Source of the DNA: Tenebrio molitor
Taxonomy: Eukaryota > Arthropoda > Insecta > Coleoptera > Tenebrionidae
NCBI RefSeq assembly: GCF_963966145.1
Contig: NC_091051.1
Coordinates: 12,648,001 to 12,712,000, forward strand
Length of the DNA stretch: 64,000 nt
Reading direction: 5' to 3'
The translations under genes were made by a program, and so were the position numbers. The notes beneath the pieces are model-generated. The model did no database searches. It was not told the DNA's origin and worked only from the letters and a program-made list of their open reading frames with translations. Below are positions 38,478 through 51,747 of this stretch, one piece after another; positions within the stretch are counted from its first letter, which is position 1, and each line of letters opens with the position of its first letter.

Positions 38478-41400
38478 AATATTATCGTTCTCACAAACAA
38501 CAGATACAGTTGGTTGCAAAAAAATCGGGAAACGAAAAATTTTCTAATGTAAATTTGATTTTGTCCATTTGTCAATTAATTGTCTACTTGACAATACCTA
38601 TCAAATAATTTAAAAAAATGTCATTGAATTTTGACGTTAATTCTAACCTATCTCTCTTAAGAAGGTTTCACACTATGGAAAAATTGTAAAAATGTGTCAA
38701 TTTTATTCTGACAGTTCTGTTTTTTTTTTCAACCAACTGTACTTACGATACTGTAGGTGCTTCTTCTTCAGAAGCACATTAACTTGTGAATGTCGACGTT
38801 AACAAAAATTCCTTCTTCAATTTGGCGTCAGTTGCATTTTAAAATTTATCGTATCGAAAACACTATTTGTCCCAACCCTTTGCAAATTGTTTTATTAACA
38901 AAGTTTCATGTGAAATGCAGAGTCGACAATATAAATTTGTTCGTCAACATTTTTTTATCCTGGGATTTTCTTTCAAGCTTCTTAATCGGACTTGTCTAAT
39001 GTAAATATTTAAGGTCTTATTTAATATCTATTATCTATGCACTTTTTATTTTGACATTCTATGTCAATTGCAATTGATAGCGAATTATATTACATATCCT
39101 AAATTACATTTTCAAAAAATGATAACAATATGTTCAGCAGATAATATTTTAAAGAAGTATCAGCTGTCAACTGATAACGTATTTTAAGAATGTTTTTCTA
39201 TTAAACTTTACGACATAAAAACATATTTTATATTATCTACCCAAACATTTCTTGTGGCGGTACCCTTAGTACAAATAGGGATAAAAAACGTGTATTCACC
39301 TGGAATGACTGCAACTTAATCCATCTCTGCTGTACCCAAACTCACTGAAAAAACTCCGTAAACATTCAAGAACCGTCAAGAATCAAGTCAACCGACCGGT
39401 CATTCAGATTGTCACATGTTCACTAAGTTTTCCCAGCCGACTTGATGCTGTACGTTTAAAGGTACACACAACACGCATGCACATCTGTGCGTATATGTAC
39501 ACTATTCCCTCGATCCTCGAGCAACCCTCTCGCCCCTCCTAAACCCCATAGACCACACGGTCCAACTTATGGAAATTTGGAAGAACCCACCGCATCATTT
39601 TTTCCTCGATTTTTATGCAAATCACCGCCATAACAATTCATCCACGAGTCACAATGGGGGAAAACTACCATTTCGCAATGCTACCCACGTAATGATTATC
39701 GATAACCGTAATCGTCCCAATTTGGGCTAAAACGAAAGTGTAATGTGATTATTAACATTGCGGTCGGCCTGTTTATTGTCTGCTTAGTGCAAAAGAAAAT
39801 TTCGCAATTAACATTTTTCTTGTGCTGGTAATCATGACTTGGCGGGCTTTTGAAAGAGCGCGCTTTTGCCGGATCATTTATTTTAATAAGGATTAATATA
39901 GTTTGATTCAAGGAAGCACTAGAGCTCTTTGAAATCGTGTGTAAATACTCTGTCTTCCCGGCATCGCGGGTCTGACTCTTCAGCACCGGAGCAAATTCGG
40001 CTTTCGTCGAGCATTGTCAGAGAGTCGATGATTTCGCATCTTTTAACGACGTCTCTGGCGAACATATGTGGGAATATGGTACGCCAAAAAGTAAAAGACA
40101 TGTGCATTCTGTTTTAGGGTGGCTCACTGTGAACAGCTGCCTTCGCAGGCAGTGTGCCATGGCACGCGTCAGGGCTGTACACGCATCGCACCGGAGAAAT
40201 TCCATTCGCTTTTTAACCCAACGCATACCATCAAAACATCAAGGGGTGCGACTCGAAAGTCATGTCCGAGCTTGATTCGGCCCTCGCTGACCGTCACGTG
40301 ACGTGGAAGCACAGCACTCTTGACACAATTCGAAACGTTATAAATTATGGAAATTAATGTATTGTGTTGTGGACTCCCGTGGGCTAATCAAGTTGGGCGA
40401 CGCAGGCAACCCTGAATAATATACGAGCCCTTCGATTTTAAATTACCTCCCGATTGTAGTCGGTAATATCATGTTTCCTGTATTAAAGACTCTTGTCCAA
40501 CACAATGCAACATGTAATTTGTGAGTGCGGCGGTGGGGGTAGACGAAGAATTCAGTTGTTATGGTTATCTTCTTAACAAAGTTGCGTAACTTTCTATTCT
40601 TGCTCCATGAAAATAAACACAGATTTAAATGCTAATTCACTCATTTTGTGGTTACTTTCTGGCATAAAAACTAACCAACGAAACGCATATGTTGTGGACT
40701 ATTTTAGGTACTTCAGTCAACGTTACTCTATAAACTGGCGTTCAAATCAAATATTTTTAACAGCTGGTATAAACGATTGGTGCATTTTACTGACTCGTGG
40801 CATAATTGTAAATGACGGCTTTCGGCAAATTACCATTGAAGATGTTTATGTGCAATGTTTATACCTACTTATTAGGATTTTTCCTGTCGAACGTCTGTTC
40901 TTTCAATTTGTTCAAGAAAATAATTCATCGCTTAATTGCCAACCGTGATGGGCTTACATTAATTTATTGCAGTTTGCAGACAGTGGACTATGTTTTAATA
41001 ATCATTTTTGCCGCATCCTTGGGCCAGACAAAAGCACCGATTAAATGCATATTGCAACTACTCGATCATAAACAATTTGTGTGAGCGTTGACATTTTTGT
41101 GCTATTTTTAGCAGAGTCGTACAGGCTAAATTCACTGATCTTGCTTTGAAAAAGAGCTTTTCTACAAACAAAGAGATTTAATAAAATATTACGGCTAAAA
41201 ATATCTGCCATACCTGACGCTTCTAAATTATGTAAAAGTAGGATGGAAACAATTTTTCAGTAAGTGGAAATCATAAATATTTAACATGCTTCTAAATAAA
41301 TTAAAACATAATAACTCTTCTTGACAAATAGTTTGGAGCTTCCTTGTTTACAATATTGATTAAGTAAAAATATTACGTAAAAGCTAAAAACAAAATACAT

Positions 41401-42070
41401 ATTATGCTAAGTTAATATTAGTTAAGAGCTTAAGAAATTTATAAATATTTTAGATAAACAAAATATATACAGTGCATGCCAAGATCTTCGCAACTCATGA
41501 AAAAAAATATTTATTGATCTGCCAAAAAATGTTCTAAGGCAACCGGCTGCTTGTCTAAAGACCACTGACGAAAGACAAAAAATATTACTGACAAGAGTTA
41601 TCATGTGACTTCCGGTATACCAACCTCAAATTTAATATTTAAAAAATCCTATAAAGATCGAAAAGAGTTGGTTCTGATAAGATTTTATCCCTATGTGAAA
41701 ATTTTAAACAAAAAAAAATTGAAGAAATGGTGCACAAAGGTTGTCACTTGTCACCTTACGTAGTATGACATTTCGAAAATTGGTTCCAAAATAAGATGTT
41801 TAAAGCTGAAAATCACATTTACTCTGTGATACATTTTCTGCTCGGAAATCCAATTTCGAAATTTTAATTTTTCTGTCAGGTGAATTATTGTTTTATTGAA
41901 TTTTGTTCTGACAATTTACAGTTAAGTATAAAATCTCATTAGCATCTATTTTTTCCTATAAAATTTTACAATGTCTTCAACATAAATCCATTTTTTGGCA
42001 TATGCAAGACAGGTCAGGTCATATGTTTAATCATTAGACGAGCAGTGAAGATTGCCATAGTAGGGTGTTT
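38478..42070. other. No gene; GC-richer block at about 39440-40560
   Basis: The block at about 39440-40560 is unique and GC-richer, and includes GATTATCGATAACCG (near 39697; a TATCGATA-like core) and a series of ATTA/TTTATG motifs. The 113-codon frame at 40607-40948 (+) has no recognisable domain and I do not call it. The rest is AT-rich intergenic DNA. Confidence 0.4.
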
Positions 42071-42251
42071 GATTCTCTCATGGGCTGTGACCTTGGAAAT
42101 ATCTGCGCGAAGGAGGAGCTATAAACCAGTGAAAAATCTGTAAATGAAAACTGAAAACGTCGACTACTTTACTACTTTAATGATGATATCACCTACTTGA
42201 GACCGATATTCGTCGTATGCGCAGATATGACTCATAGCCCATGAGAAAATT
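42071..42251. mobile_element. MITE family C, copy 1
   Basis: The ends ATTCTCTCATGGGCTGTGA and TCATAGCCCATGAGAAAAT are inverted, and the second pair ATATCTGCGCGA / GCGCAGATATGA lies just inside. The interior AAAACTGAAAACGTCGACTA is shared with the copy in the intron at 54665-54891. Confidence 0.85.
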
Positions 42252-43790
42252 CAAGACCTCTAACATGTTTGTAAAATTTGGGTTAAAACCGTATAACATA
42301 ATTCTTCTTCATTCTCTAGTTTCACGCTATTTCGAAAATATGATTCCAAAATGAAGGATTTGTGTTCAATCCTTGACAGGTTTTAAGATATAAAAAATAA
42401 ACAACTTCGAACAACTTATCACTTAAAAATTTATCAACAGTAAAATTATGAAAGCTCAACTTTTGTCGGAAACATTTTAATTTTTGTGAGCGTTGGTTAC
42501 TTGGAATTAAACGAGAATAAATGGTTGAAAAGACCCGAGCGCTTTGGGGCGAGGATTCTTTATAAAAAATTTGTTCAAGCTTAATTAGCTTCCAGCAATA
42601 AATGCGAATATAAAGTTAAATTAAAATCTCGCCAGATAAGAGTTGAACCCGAATAATCTCCGGTTGGAGAATTAACCGAATACATTATAAATCAGCTGAA
42701 AATAAATGTAAGGAATATTTTGTAACTTTCTACTGGTGCATGTGCTCTTGTTTCTTTTTAATTGGTTAATATTACATGAAGTTAAATCTCTATTAAAGAC
42801 ATGCGGAAAAAAATTCAATCAAGTTCTTTATTGATCACTGTGAACCTCATTCTTTCATTAATTCTAAATCAATGAGGGTGGTTCAGTATTTCGAAGAACG
42901 AAAAAAACGTTATCAACGGATTATCATTTATTGACATGTGAATCAGACGAAATTTGGAAGACGTAAGAATAATTAGATGATCGATTACTGTTCAGCAAAG
43001 CTTGTCTCTTTTCAAAGGTGGATAAAATGGAATTCCGATGTAACAAAATATCTCTGCAAACATTTCCCGGACTATATGCAGCAGTGATTGATAAGTGATA
43101 ACGAGTATAAATGAGTAGCTCGAGGCACGAACGAAAGATTTTTTTCAACCCGCTTATTCACATCTACCCTTCCCTTCCCCCAATCATTTTCCTGACAACT
43201 CTGATGAAGGGAATAAATAGATGACACGAGATACAAAAAATAGGATTTTTTTTCTAACGGCACCCCAAATGAATTAGTGTTTTAGATGACTATGTAGAAA
43301 AATGAAACGATGAACCACCGTAGTAGTATTTTTACATCAATGTTTTCTATTTGCAAGATCTTGAAATCCTGTAATAGGTATACATTTCACGATGATTCGA
43401 TATACTATAACGTCTTCGATGTCAATGAAAACTGAAACCACAAATAGAATGAGCATTTAACATGAAAATTTCTTATACTTATATCACGCGATACTTATCA
43501 AGAAGAATTAAGATCACCTTAGCCAACACAGAAGAGATATCGTAAATTATATCACTTTCAACATCTTTAAATCATTCACTGACATATTTACTTGAAACTG
43601 TATGAAATAACAATTCCTTGTTCTGAAGGAACTAATAAAGCAGCATTGATGACGAGTGTGTTAGATTTTACAAAACATTTTGTCCAAACAGATTTACAAC
43701 ACATCAGAGAATATTCGTTTAAAAAAGTTTTTAGACAAACTATATTAATGAAAATGCTTAACAACTGACAATAAGTTTATATTGTTTATA
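42252..43790. other. No gene recognised
   Basis: AT-rich intergenic DNA. Short frames on the minus strand (42924-43263) lack domain signals. Confidence 0.5.
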
Positions 43791-44259
43791 CAGGGTCATT
43801 ATAAATTATTGTAGTCGAAGCAAGTCATGCCCATGTTATGAATTTTTTACAACTTTATACAAACATAACTCTAATGTGGCGTGAACTGTCAATAGTGTGT
43901 CAATTGTGTGAACAGTGTGTATTCACTTATTCCCATAATTTTGTTCATTTTCATATGGAGCGGCAACCATAAATATTACATTCAGTTTTCACGCCAACTT
44001 GGGCTACAATCATTTATACAGGGTCATTATAAGTGATTGTCCCATCGCAGTTGGCGTTGAAAACCCACACAAATTTGGGATATGCCGCTAGCTTCGCAAC
44101 GTTAGATAAACTAGTAGACAAATTTACACTACCGCCAGCAGCGCTACCTATAGGCGATGCTAGTCTCACTCATGTTATAAAGCTTGCGGCACATTCAACT
44201 ACGTCACCAATGCCTACTGCGATGAGACAATCATTTATAATGACCCGGTAGTAACCCTG
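43791..44259. mobile_element. Two adjacent or nested MITEs, CAGGGTCATTATAA ends
   Basis: The first left end CAGGGTCATTATAAATTATT starts at 43791, and its partner CTACAATCATTTATA ends at about 44018. A second left end CAGGGTCATTATAAGTGATT starts at 44019 and pairs with GACAATCATTTATAATGACC near 44227-44246; CCCTGTA then closes at about 44261. The second unit appears to have inserted at a TA in the right end of the first, which then lacks its last bases. The small open frame 44033-44251 is inside the element and is not a gene. Confidence 0.7.
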
Positions 44260-47190
44260 TATAGCAGTACATGAATATGGTGATTCGGTTGTAGTCATCG
44301 AAAAATTGTTTTCCATAATTTCATAATAAAAATAATAAAAATGGTATTAAATAGAACGAACGTTTTACACAATGTACAGATGTTTGTTCAAAGTCACCGA
44401 AGAATATTGTTTATTTTAATACAAATTGATACTTTTTATTTATATTACAAGTGATTCCCCAATCTACAATAAATTCTTTACTGTTTGAGCAACTGTACAA
44501 ATAAAATTAACGCAACAAAAAGTAATAAAAGTTCTGATAAAAAGCGAAACCTTTATAGCAAAAACCTGCCACTAAATTTGACAGTTATTACTTTAGACCC
44601 ACATTTAAAAAGTAACCTCCACCCTAATCTCCCTCTATCATCTAAATAACGTAAATATTTGCGTTGAGGGAGTTGACATACTCTTTACACATCATATCGG
44701 ATTTTTAAAGGGTGCCTCGGTCTGCTGCTATTAAATAAGTTAAAAGGAAAATTTTTAATCGATCATTTTTAGCACACATTTACAATCTCTGCTCTAAACC
44801 GAAGATTTCAAAATAAAATAAAAATTCATAACTGATAAATTATAAATCGATCTTGGACAAAAAGATTATTACAGCATCATTTTAAAATCCCAGAATTCAT
44901 TTTTTAATTGTTAGTTGTAATAAACTTCTGAAATCGTCTTTTTCAATTTTTTTTTATTAAAATTTTGCACGCCTTTATTTATTTCAAACATAAATTTATG
45001 AGCGCATAATTTATTAATAAATTAATTAAAATGCATATGCATGCAAGTTACTTTGTATGCACATTACTAAATATTTGTTTCCCTTGTCAACTAACATCCA
45101 CTGAAAATAGATAAGTGATTCATAAGGGACAAATTTTCGCCTCACGTTAATGAATTTAAACGAAGTCCAAAATAGACGTAACATAATTTTACCGTACGCT
45201 TACTACTTAATGTGAGTTATTTATTACCACTAGTACGTCCAAGAATGGTGACTTAAATGAACGTAATTCAAAAATATGAACATTTATTTTTGTATAAACA
45301 AAGAAAAATTATCTGCAACAAATCTACCAATCTGTGTTGTAATTTTCTAAATGTACTGTTATCTGCATATGTATTATATTAATGCGTGTGCAGCAATTTA
45401 CTCTGGATATAAAAAATGAACATACTTATTGATTGTGATTCTACCTATACTTCAACAAGTACATATTCAAAGATAAAAAAAAAAATTGCACGGGAAAAAA
45501 TCATTTTTGCTTATACTGGAAAGCATTCTGTTGTACTCACCCTTGGAGTTTCCGGTGACAAAAGCACAGAATGAATGATGACGAACAAATACGTCTAATT
45601 TCAGTCTAATCTATATCACAAATGCATATCAAATCCTCGCACCTGTATTGCAACTTTTCAAAATTAATCGAATAATACCGCCTCCGGTCGTTGCACTACG
45701 GCAAAACATTTTTGGCCGGGTCCGGTGCAATCAAACTTTGCCATTCCACCACAGTCCTCCCCCTCATCTGGACCACCAATAACCACCCTTTCATTTTAAA
45801 CCGTCATAACCCTTACCGTCTACTCGAACAACTTCACCCGACCCCATCTCATCTCTTTCGACGGTATCGTTTCCGAACAATGTGTTTTCAGTGAATCTCC
45901 TGAAAAAAGCGCACGAAAACTGTAGTGGAATTGTCGCAGTTTGGTTTTCAGCGCAGGCCCGGACTACTCCAGGCCGTTCGCGCACGTCTAAATCGATTTT
46001 AACTGAAACGAGAGAAGATTACATCTCGTGCCGCCAGTGAAAGAAGCGCAGGAGGTGTTGTTGGGACTGAAATGTAACAACATAGCTGAAGCCCCGCACG
46101 TCTCATTTGTTTTGATACGTTTCAGGAGGTTAACGGTTTCGACTGTCGGTTTATTCTTGATTAGACCAGGTTAGACTAATGACAGACGTTTAAACTGCTG
46201 GAAAAATCCAGAGGGAGAATGCAGGAAGACACCGGGGGGGCCAAGACGGTGCAATTTTATCAATTAAGCGGGCGCCGAAGGGCACCACTATATTCATTAC
46301 TGTCGACGTAGATGTACAGACCGCAGTCGTAAATTCTCTTTTAAGCTCCTTCAACGGCTCCGTTGATTTATAACTGTAGAATGAGGCGGATTAAAAATCT
46401 GGCTAATATGCTGAAAAGTTGTTCGGTAGAAAGTTCACATTAAATAAACATAAATGGATCGAGAATGTCCAGATATGTTAAAGAACAGATACGAGTACTT
46501 GCAGCTACAAAGTAATAAATAGGTGCATTAGATTTGATAGTAAAGTAATAATCCAGCTGTCGCCCCAGCGTGATCAACATTATTCACCAGAGATCAATAA
46601 TAACTATAGCATAAGTTAATGACCTAGGAAACTATAAAACGGCGCGCGTTACTACTAACTTATGGCACCAACAGTTACTTGTGTAAAAACTGAAATTACA
46701 TAATTGAAGAAATAAACAGTCTGTTAGGCGAACTTCCTGCTACCGCAGAAGGTTGGGAATCTTCAGAATTACTTACATTTTCTACGTAGTTCGAAAGTTA
46801 TTTCTGGAATAATTTCTATTCAAATGGTTCTTTTTCAGTAATTTTAAAGTGTGACTGCACATTTCTCAGATAAACGCATTTTCAAAATTTCTTTTATGTG
46901 TTTAGAAGCACCAATCCTCATCATTTCGAATTATACACAGAGTGGGTCAACAAAATTAAGAGACGCATCACACTTAACCTCAATTTTTCAGAAAACGGCA
47001 AGGCAGATCAGATTAATTTGGAAGAAGGACATAATTATAATATGGCTAGGTATCACAAAACACAAAACTATATGCAAGCCCCATGAGTTTTCCTTATTTT
47101 TCGAGCAATAGTACCCGTCAAAAAGCAGTCCAAAGAAAGAGTACTCCATGGGAAGGTTAGCTTACTGTACCCCGGGAATCGGTCGATTTT
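44260..47190. other. No gene; GC-richer block at about 45660-46400
   Basis: The block at about 45660-46400 is unique and GC-richer and has pyrimidine-rich segments. Frames of 60-70 codons overlap on both strands without family marks. The remainder is AT-rich. Confidence 0.4.
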
Positions 47191-47315
47191 CTTATACATG
47201 TTGCAATAATTTTTCTTCACAACTATCCCACTTATAATATTGTTGCAATAATTTTTTTCTCTTTCTTCCACTTCTGAAATTGTTACAAATATTTTCTTCT
47301 TTGAATTTCCACTTT
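47191..47315. repeat. Three-unit tandem repeat, 40-43 bp
   Basis: Units at about 47191-47233, 47234-47273 and 47274-47315. Each carries a TTGCAATAATTTTT-like core (TTACAAATATTTTC in the third) followed by TTC-rich sequence and CCACTT. They lie at the edge of a sequence (to about 47830) whose reverse complement contains two AATAAA signals and could be an old LTR. Confidence 0.6.
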
Positions 47316-48048
47316 TGATTAAACTAGCAATATTCCTTCTTTGCTCTTGTCAGGATGTTTAATCAATTTAGAACACTGAATTTAAAACACTAACTTTATT
47401 ATGAACGATGATTTATTATTTCCATACACTCGAATTACTCTTAACTCTAATTCTTAAGTCTACTCAGTCTTAGATTCACAATTTCTCTCCTCAACTTACT
47501 GTAACTCTCTTACTTTTATACTCATACATCCCCATTTCATTCAACCACTCACATTCATTCTAGCTCCAACGGCAAAATTACTAATCCAATAACAATCGAA
47601 TGTTTAAACTTAGAAACAATCCGTTGAAACCAACCGACTCTCCTAACCGACAATTTTTCTGTTAAATCTAATTCGTTCCGAACAATCTATTAGCATTCAC
47701 TCATAACCAAATACACTTCTACATTTCCTTATGACTAACGGATTTTAACGAACTTCTATCGATGGTCTAAAAATTACAACATACATATTTTGTAATCTAT
47801 AGTCTATACCAAAATATCAAACATGCATCTGCTTCGCCCCTTCCCCCATATATGTTTACATAATTCAATATAAAAATAAAAAACAAACTGTCATAATAAT
47901 CAATATCAGTACAATGTGATCAAAAAGAAAACAAATCAGAGCAGGCGTTGCAAATTATCGATCATGTCGTAGCGGAATCCTATGTAAACAAACGTTCAAT
48001 GCATGGGCGTAGACAATTTGCGGTCTCAAACTACTTTATAATTAATCA
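47316..48048 (-). other. Possible decayed LTR remnant; otherwise no gene
   Basis: The + strand is C/T- and A-rich with many ACTC/CTTA words. The reverse complement shows AATAAATCATCG and AATAAAGTTAGTG close together, as in the R region of an LTR. I cannot define both ends, a target duplication or a partner LTR, so this is only a suspicion. Confidence 0.2.
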
Positions 48049-48287
48049 TATACGGGGTGATCAAGAAGGACTGTTTAAGTTGGTAAAACTGGATCGTATT
48101 TTAAATCGTATAACAGGAGTAACTTCCGGTTGTTGGTGGCTTGTCGTTGTTAATGCTATACCTATATTAGATATTTGTCAAATAAACCAACAAAACATAT
48201 CCAGTTGCAGTGTTATAAATAACCGAATTAAAACATTTTCTTAATTGTACTGCCAACTTAAACAGTCCTTCTTGATCACCCGGTATA
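48049..48287. mobile_element. TIR element, about 239 bp
   Basis: Near-perfect inverted ends of about 35 bp: left TATACGGGGTGATCAAGAAG..GACTGTTTAAGTTGG, right CCAACTTAAACAGTCCTTCT..TGATCACCCGGTATA. The open frame 47948-48244 crosses it and is not a gene. Confidence 0.88.
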
Positions 48288-48468
48288 AAATGTATAAAAC
48301 AAACAAGAGAAACATTTTACATTCGTAAGGATGGGTAATTTACCAGCTTTATTGCCAAACGCGACGCCACTGGTATGCAGATTTTTCGCTGAAATGTTAA
48401 AAAAACGTTAGTTTTCGATTTCGGCAAAGTTTACGGACGTTTCCTGGAATTGTAAGCAACAATTATTA

Positions 48469-49931
48469 TTAATACCCTAAGAGCAAAAAAAAATGACATC
48501 AAGGATAGCTATGACACAGTATAATGCGCTTGTGCATTGTAAGTTGCAGGGAAAAAAATGCAATAATATCGTAGAGGAACAATATAATCTGTTTCAAAAT
48601 CAAAAATCCACCAACAGTGCATTCTACCTCGAAAATACATTCGACAACGTCGCCGATTTTTGTTAGTGTGTCTGCAAGTGTCAGAAAAAAGTGTGGTTAT
48701 GAAAGAAAATTGTTGGACAGTCGTTTTGGTCGTTCATCGTGTTTTTTTTTCTCATTTTATTATTTCACTCAAAAAGTATGATATGGTAGCTAGCTAAAAC
48801 ATTTTTTTGTTCGACACTGTCAGAATTTGAGAATTTTCTCCTGCGTGAACGAATTTTGATAAATTTGACAACTTGTCAAAACGAAACGTCAAGCTAATTT
48901 TAAAGATTTTCAGCGATTTGAAGCCTTTGGGGCTTCAACTCGTTCTTGTGTAATTTGGGCTTTTTTGGCACTCGTGGATAGGGATGGCAAATATACATCG
49001 ATGTTTAGGATAGATCGATATATTTCAAAAAAATATCGATATTTTTACATCGATGTTAGCATTTCGATATATCATTGGAAACATCGATGTATTTGTTTCG
49101 ATATATGTATTTAAAAATGAGTTTAATTGCGGCCGCCATCCAGTGTGAAGATCAATCAATATTTTATCATTTGGACTTGAAGAAATTATTAAACAACAGG
49201 GAATGAAATAAGACAAACAGGATTTTTCTAAAGTACCTTATTTTTTGTTCGTGTTTGATTATTATTGTTGAAAACCTTCAAATGACACTGACCTAATAAC
49301 AATGCCTTTCGATACTAACTAGTTAAAATATTTTTTTAATCTTCAACTATTTTTTTCTCAAGTTTTTTTTAAATGTAAGGGGTTAAAATTTTTATACTGT
49401 CATGTTGTAACTGTAACCTTGAAAGTATATCGATGTTTTTCATACATCGATTTTTTTATTACGATACATCGAATACATCGATATCTGCTTACGATGCATC
49501 AAATGATGCAATACATCGATGTGTAAATTATTTTTGCCATCCCTACTCGTGGACCTTTAAAACTCTCGTTTCACTCGAGCTTTAAACTGGCCCACTCATG
49601 CCAAAAAAAGCCCAAATTACACACGAACTCGTTAAATAAACTACTATTTATACATAATAATTATTTTGTGTTTCGTAAATAAACTCAACAGTTCAATGTC
49701 AAATTTTGGCGGGAGGTTGAGCCAACCAAAAAAAATTAAACTTTCTTTTCTGCCAACATAAATCAAGAGGTGGTGGATTTTTGATTTTGAAACGGATTAT
49801 ACCTATAATTGTTTATTTAAATAACCCATTTCAGGATTTGACAAATGCATGACGAATTTCTTACAAAGACACGGCACTTGCTTTTTCATAACTATCCTTG
49901 ATGGCATTTTTTTTTTGCTGTTACGGTAATT
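48469..49931. mobile_element. Long-inverted-repeat element (about 1.45 kb) containing a nested hAT element
   Basis: Left AGCAAAAAAAAATGACATCA..AGGATAGCTATGA is mirrored at the right by TCATAACTATCCTTGATGGC..ATTTTTTTTTTGCT. Inside, TCTGTTTCAAAATCAAAAAT..CCACC (near 48588) pairs with GGTGGATTTTTGATTTTGAA (near 49773), and GTGTAATTTGGGCTTTTTTG (near 48948) pairs with CAAAAAAAGCCCAAATTACA (near 49602). The arms are therefore about 500 bp. The loop is interrupted by the hAT element at 48979-49545. No transposase frame is seen. Confidence 0.85.
48979..49545. mobile_element. hAT-like non-autonomous element with 8-bp TSD
   Basis: The ends TAGGGATGGCAAA / TTTGCCATCCCTA are perfectly inverted and flanked by an exact 8-bp duplication, CTCGTGGA, at 48971-48978 and 49546-49553. 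An 8-bp duplication with such ends is the signature of the hAT superfamily. Subterminal regions carry many ATCGAT/CATCGATGT motifs in both orientations (about 49005-49095 and 49425-49525), probably transposase-binding repeats. It is 567 bp long with no transposase, and it sits in the loop of the larger inverted-repeat element. Confidence 0.93.
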
Positions 49932-51719
49932 AATTATAGATTTTTTTTTTCGAAAAGTAGGCAATCAATAAAACAGCCAATAAAACGATGTATAAGAAGT
50001 ATACATATGTGTACGATTAAGCTAAGACAGACGTTTCGATAAAACAAAAAATGAGGTAGCATTGATTGATTGATTGATGATTTGTTTTCTTGTTGATCAT
50101 TCTATACTAGTTCATTTTTTAATGCAGTAGAAAAAGTTAGGCAGCCCAATATACAGTTATCAATGCTGCCTAGATACCTTAGATTAATTTATAATTGATA
50201 TGGATCCACGATACCACTAAAAATTCTGTTTGTCAAAATCTCTGTCAGTTTGACAAGGTTTTGACATTCGATAAAAAATTTCATTGAAATGAGAAAACGT
50301 GTTTAATAATGTGTTTAATCTAGAATTCATGAATAAAAAAGCAGTAAGTTAGTAAATAGAAACAATAATTAACGATAACTCAGACATATTATGGATATTA
50401 TGGAATTCTTCCGGTTAATCCGAATCGTCATCAGACTCTCCAAGGGTGTATAATAAGTTGTTCCACGGTCACTTCAATACGCACATCCAATTCCCACATC
50501 TGCTCTTTTTTAGTTTAACCGTATCCCCAACCTTAAGTTCCGCATGTTCATCATAGACATACATGTTTGTAAATGTTCAAAATCATGTTTTTTCGAATAG
50601 AGATAAGGGCGACTTACTTTTTCGTTGAACATAATTTGTTCTGTGCAGCCCATCGATAATCAAGTATAAAAACCCTTGACCAAAGTAGCCTTTAAATTAA
50701 TACCTGTGACACAGTGACACAAATTGACATTAATGCATTTATTGTGGCATATGGCATCATGGATTGAAGTAATTTACAAAATTGAAATAGGAATCTAGTG
50801 AACTATTGAAAGTGTATATTTGGCTGTCTGACTTTTTCTACAGCATTAAAAAATGAACTATATCACTATTTTTTTATTAAGATCAATAAAATGTAGATTA
50901 AGTTTTGCCATAAAAGTGTACATGAATAGTGTTAATAATCACAAAGAAATTGTAATGTTATTGCATTTCTGTAAACACTGGCGGCCGTATGTGAGAACAT
51001 TTATAACATTTAACTGTAACGAAAATATTTGTTTAATCGGATCGTTATCGCAAAACTCAGTCTAGACAAAACTGCTAAAATTATGTCAGTTATGCAAACT
51101 TGTTTGCTGTTAAACAACTATAAAAACGATTCCACTGCTTTCAGATCTCCCGAGAAAACCAATAAACACTGCCGTACAGCTTTTACTACAAAATTATTTA
51201 GTCCTTCAGAGGTTTCTGCTTTCATACCTCCAGAGCAACTTTTCTTCTTTCAGTCACGTATATCAAACTTCATTTCAGGAGCGTTGTTACCTTTATTCTT
51301 GCATGATTCATAAGTTCGCCGTAATGCGTCTAACATACGACTGAGAATGTGAATTTTTTACGTTTCTCTAGCGATATCCAGCACCATGTTTTAATAAGCA
51401 CGGCACCGGTGTAATAATAAAGCGTAAAAAGGGTAAAAGTCCTACCGGTGAATTATTAAACATAAATACCTGAGTAAGAAGCAAACAACACTTCCCTCCT
51501 GTTAAAAAAAAGTAAGATGAACTCGGGAAGAGTTTCCCCTCCATCCAAGCGGAAGAGTTCCCACACTTGCGAAATACCCAGACTGAATAAAAAGTGAAAC
51601 CCTTGGAGTGGCTTATCAGAGGGTTATTGTTTTAGGGGTTGAGCCAGGGCGGAAATTTAATCCCGTCTTGACGCTGACTCATCAATTTGGGGGCTGCACG
51701 AAATCACACATCAAACTCA
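49932..51719. other. No gene recognised
   Basis: AT-rich intergenic DNA with a short ATTG run near 50061. Frames at 50853-51313 (+) show no family signature. Confidence 0.5.
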
Positions 51720-51725
51720 TTTATT
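51720..51725 (-). terminator. Poly(A) signal of the repeat-module gene
   Basis: TTTATT on + is AATAAA on the minus strand, 22 nt after the stop codon at 51748-51750 of the large minus-strand gene. Position and sequence are both canonical. Confidence 0.6.
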
Positions 51726-51747
51726 CCAACAAACGTACCTACAACGA

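Noticed and set aside
40607..40948. 113-codon + frame
   Set aside because: No domain, no signal peptide and no splice partners; length alone is weak evidence in this much non-coding DNA.
44033..44251. 72-codon + frame
   Set aside because: It lies entirely inside a MITE.
47948..48244. 98-codon + frame as a small gene
   Set aside because: Most of it lies inside the TIR element at 48049-48287.
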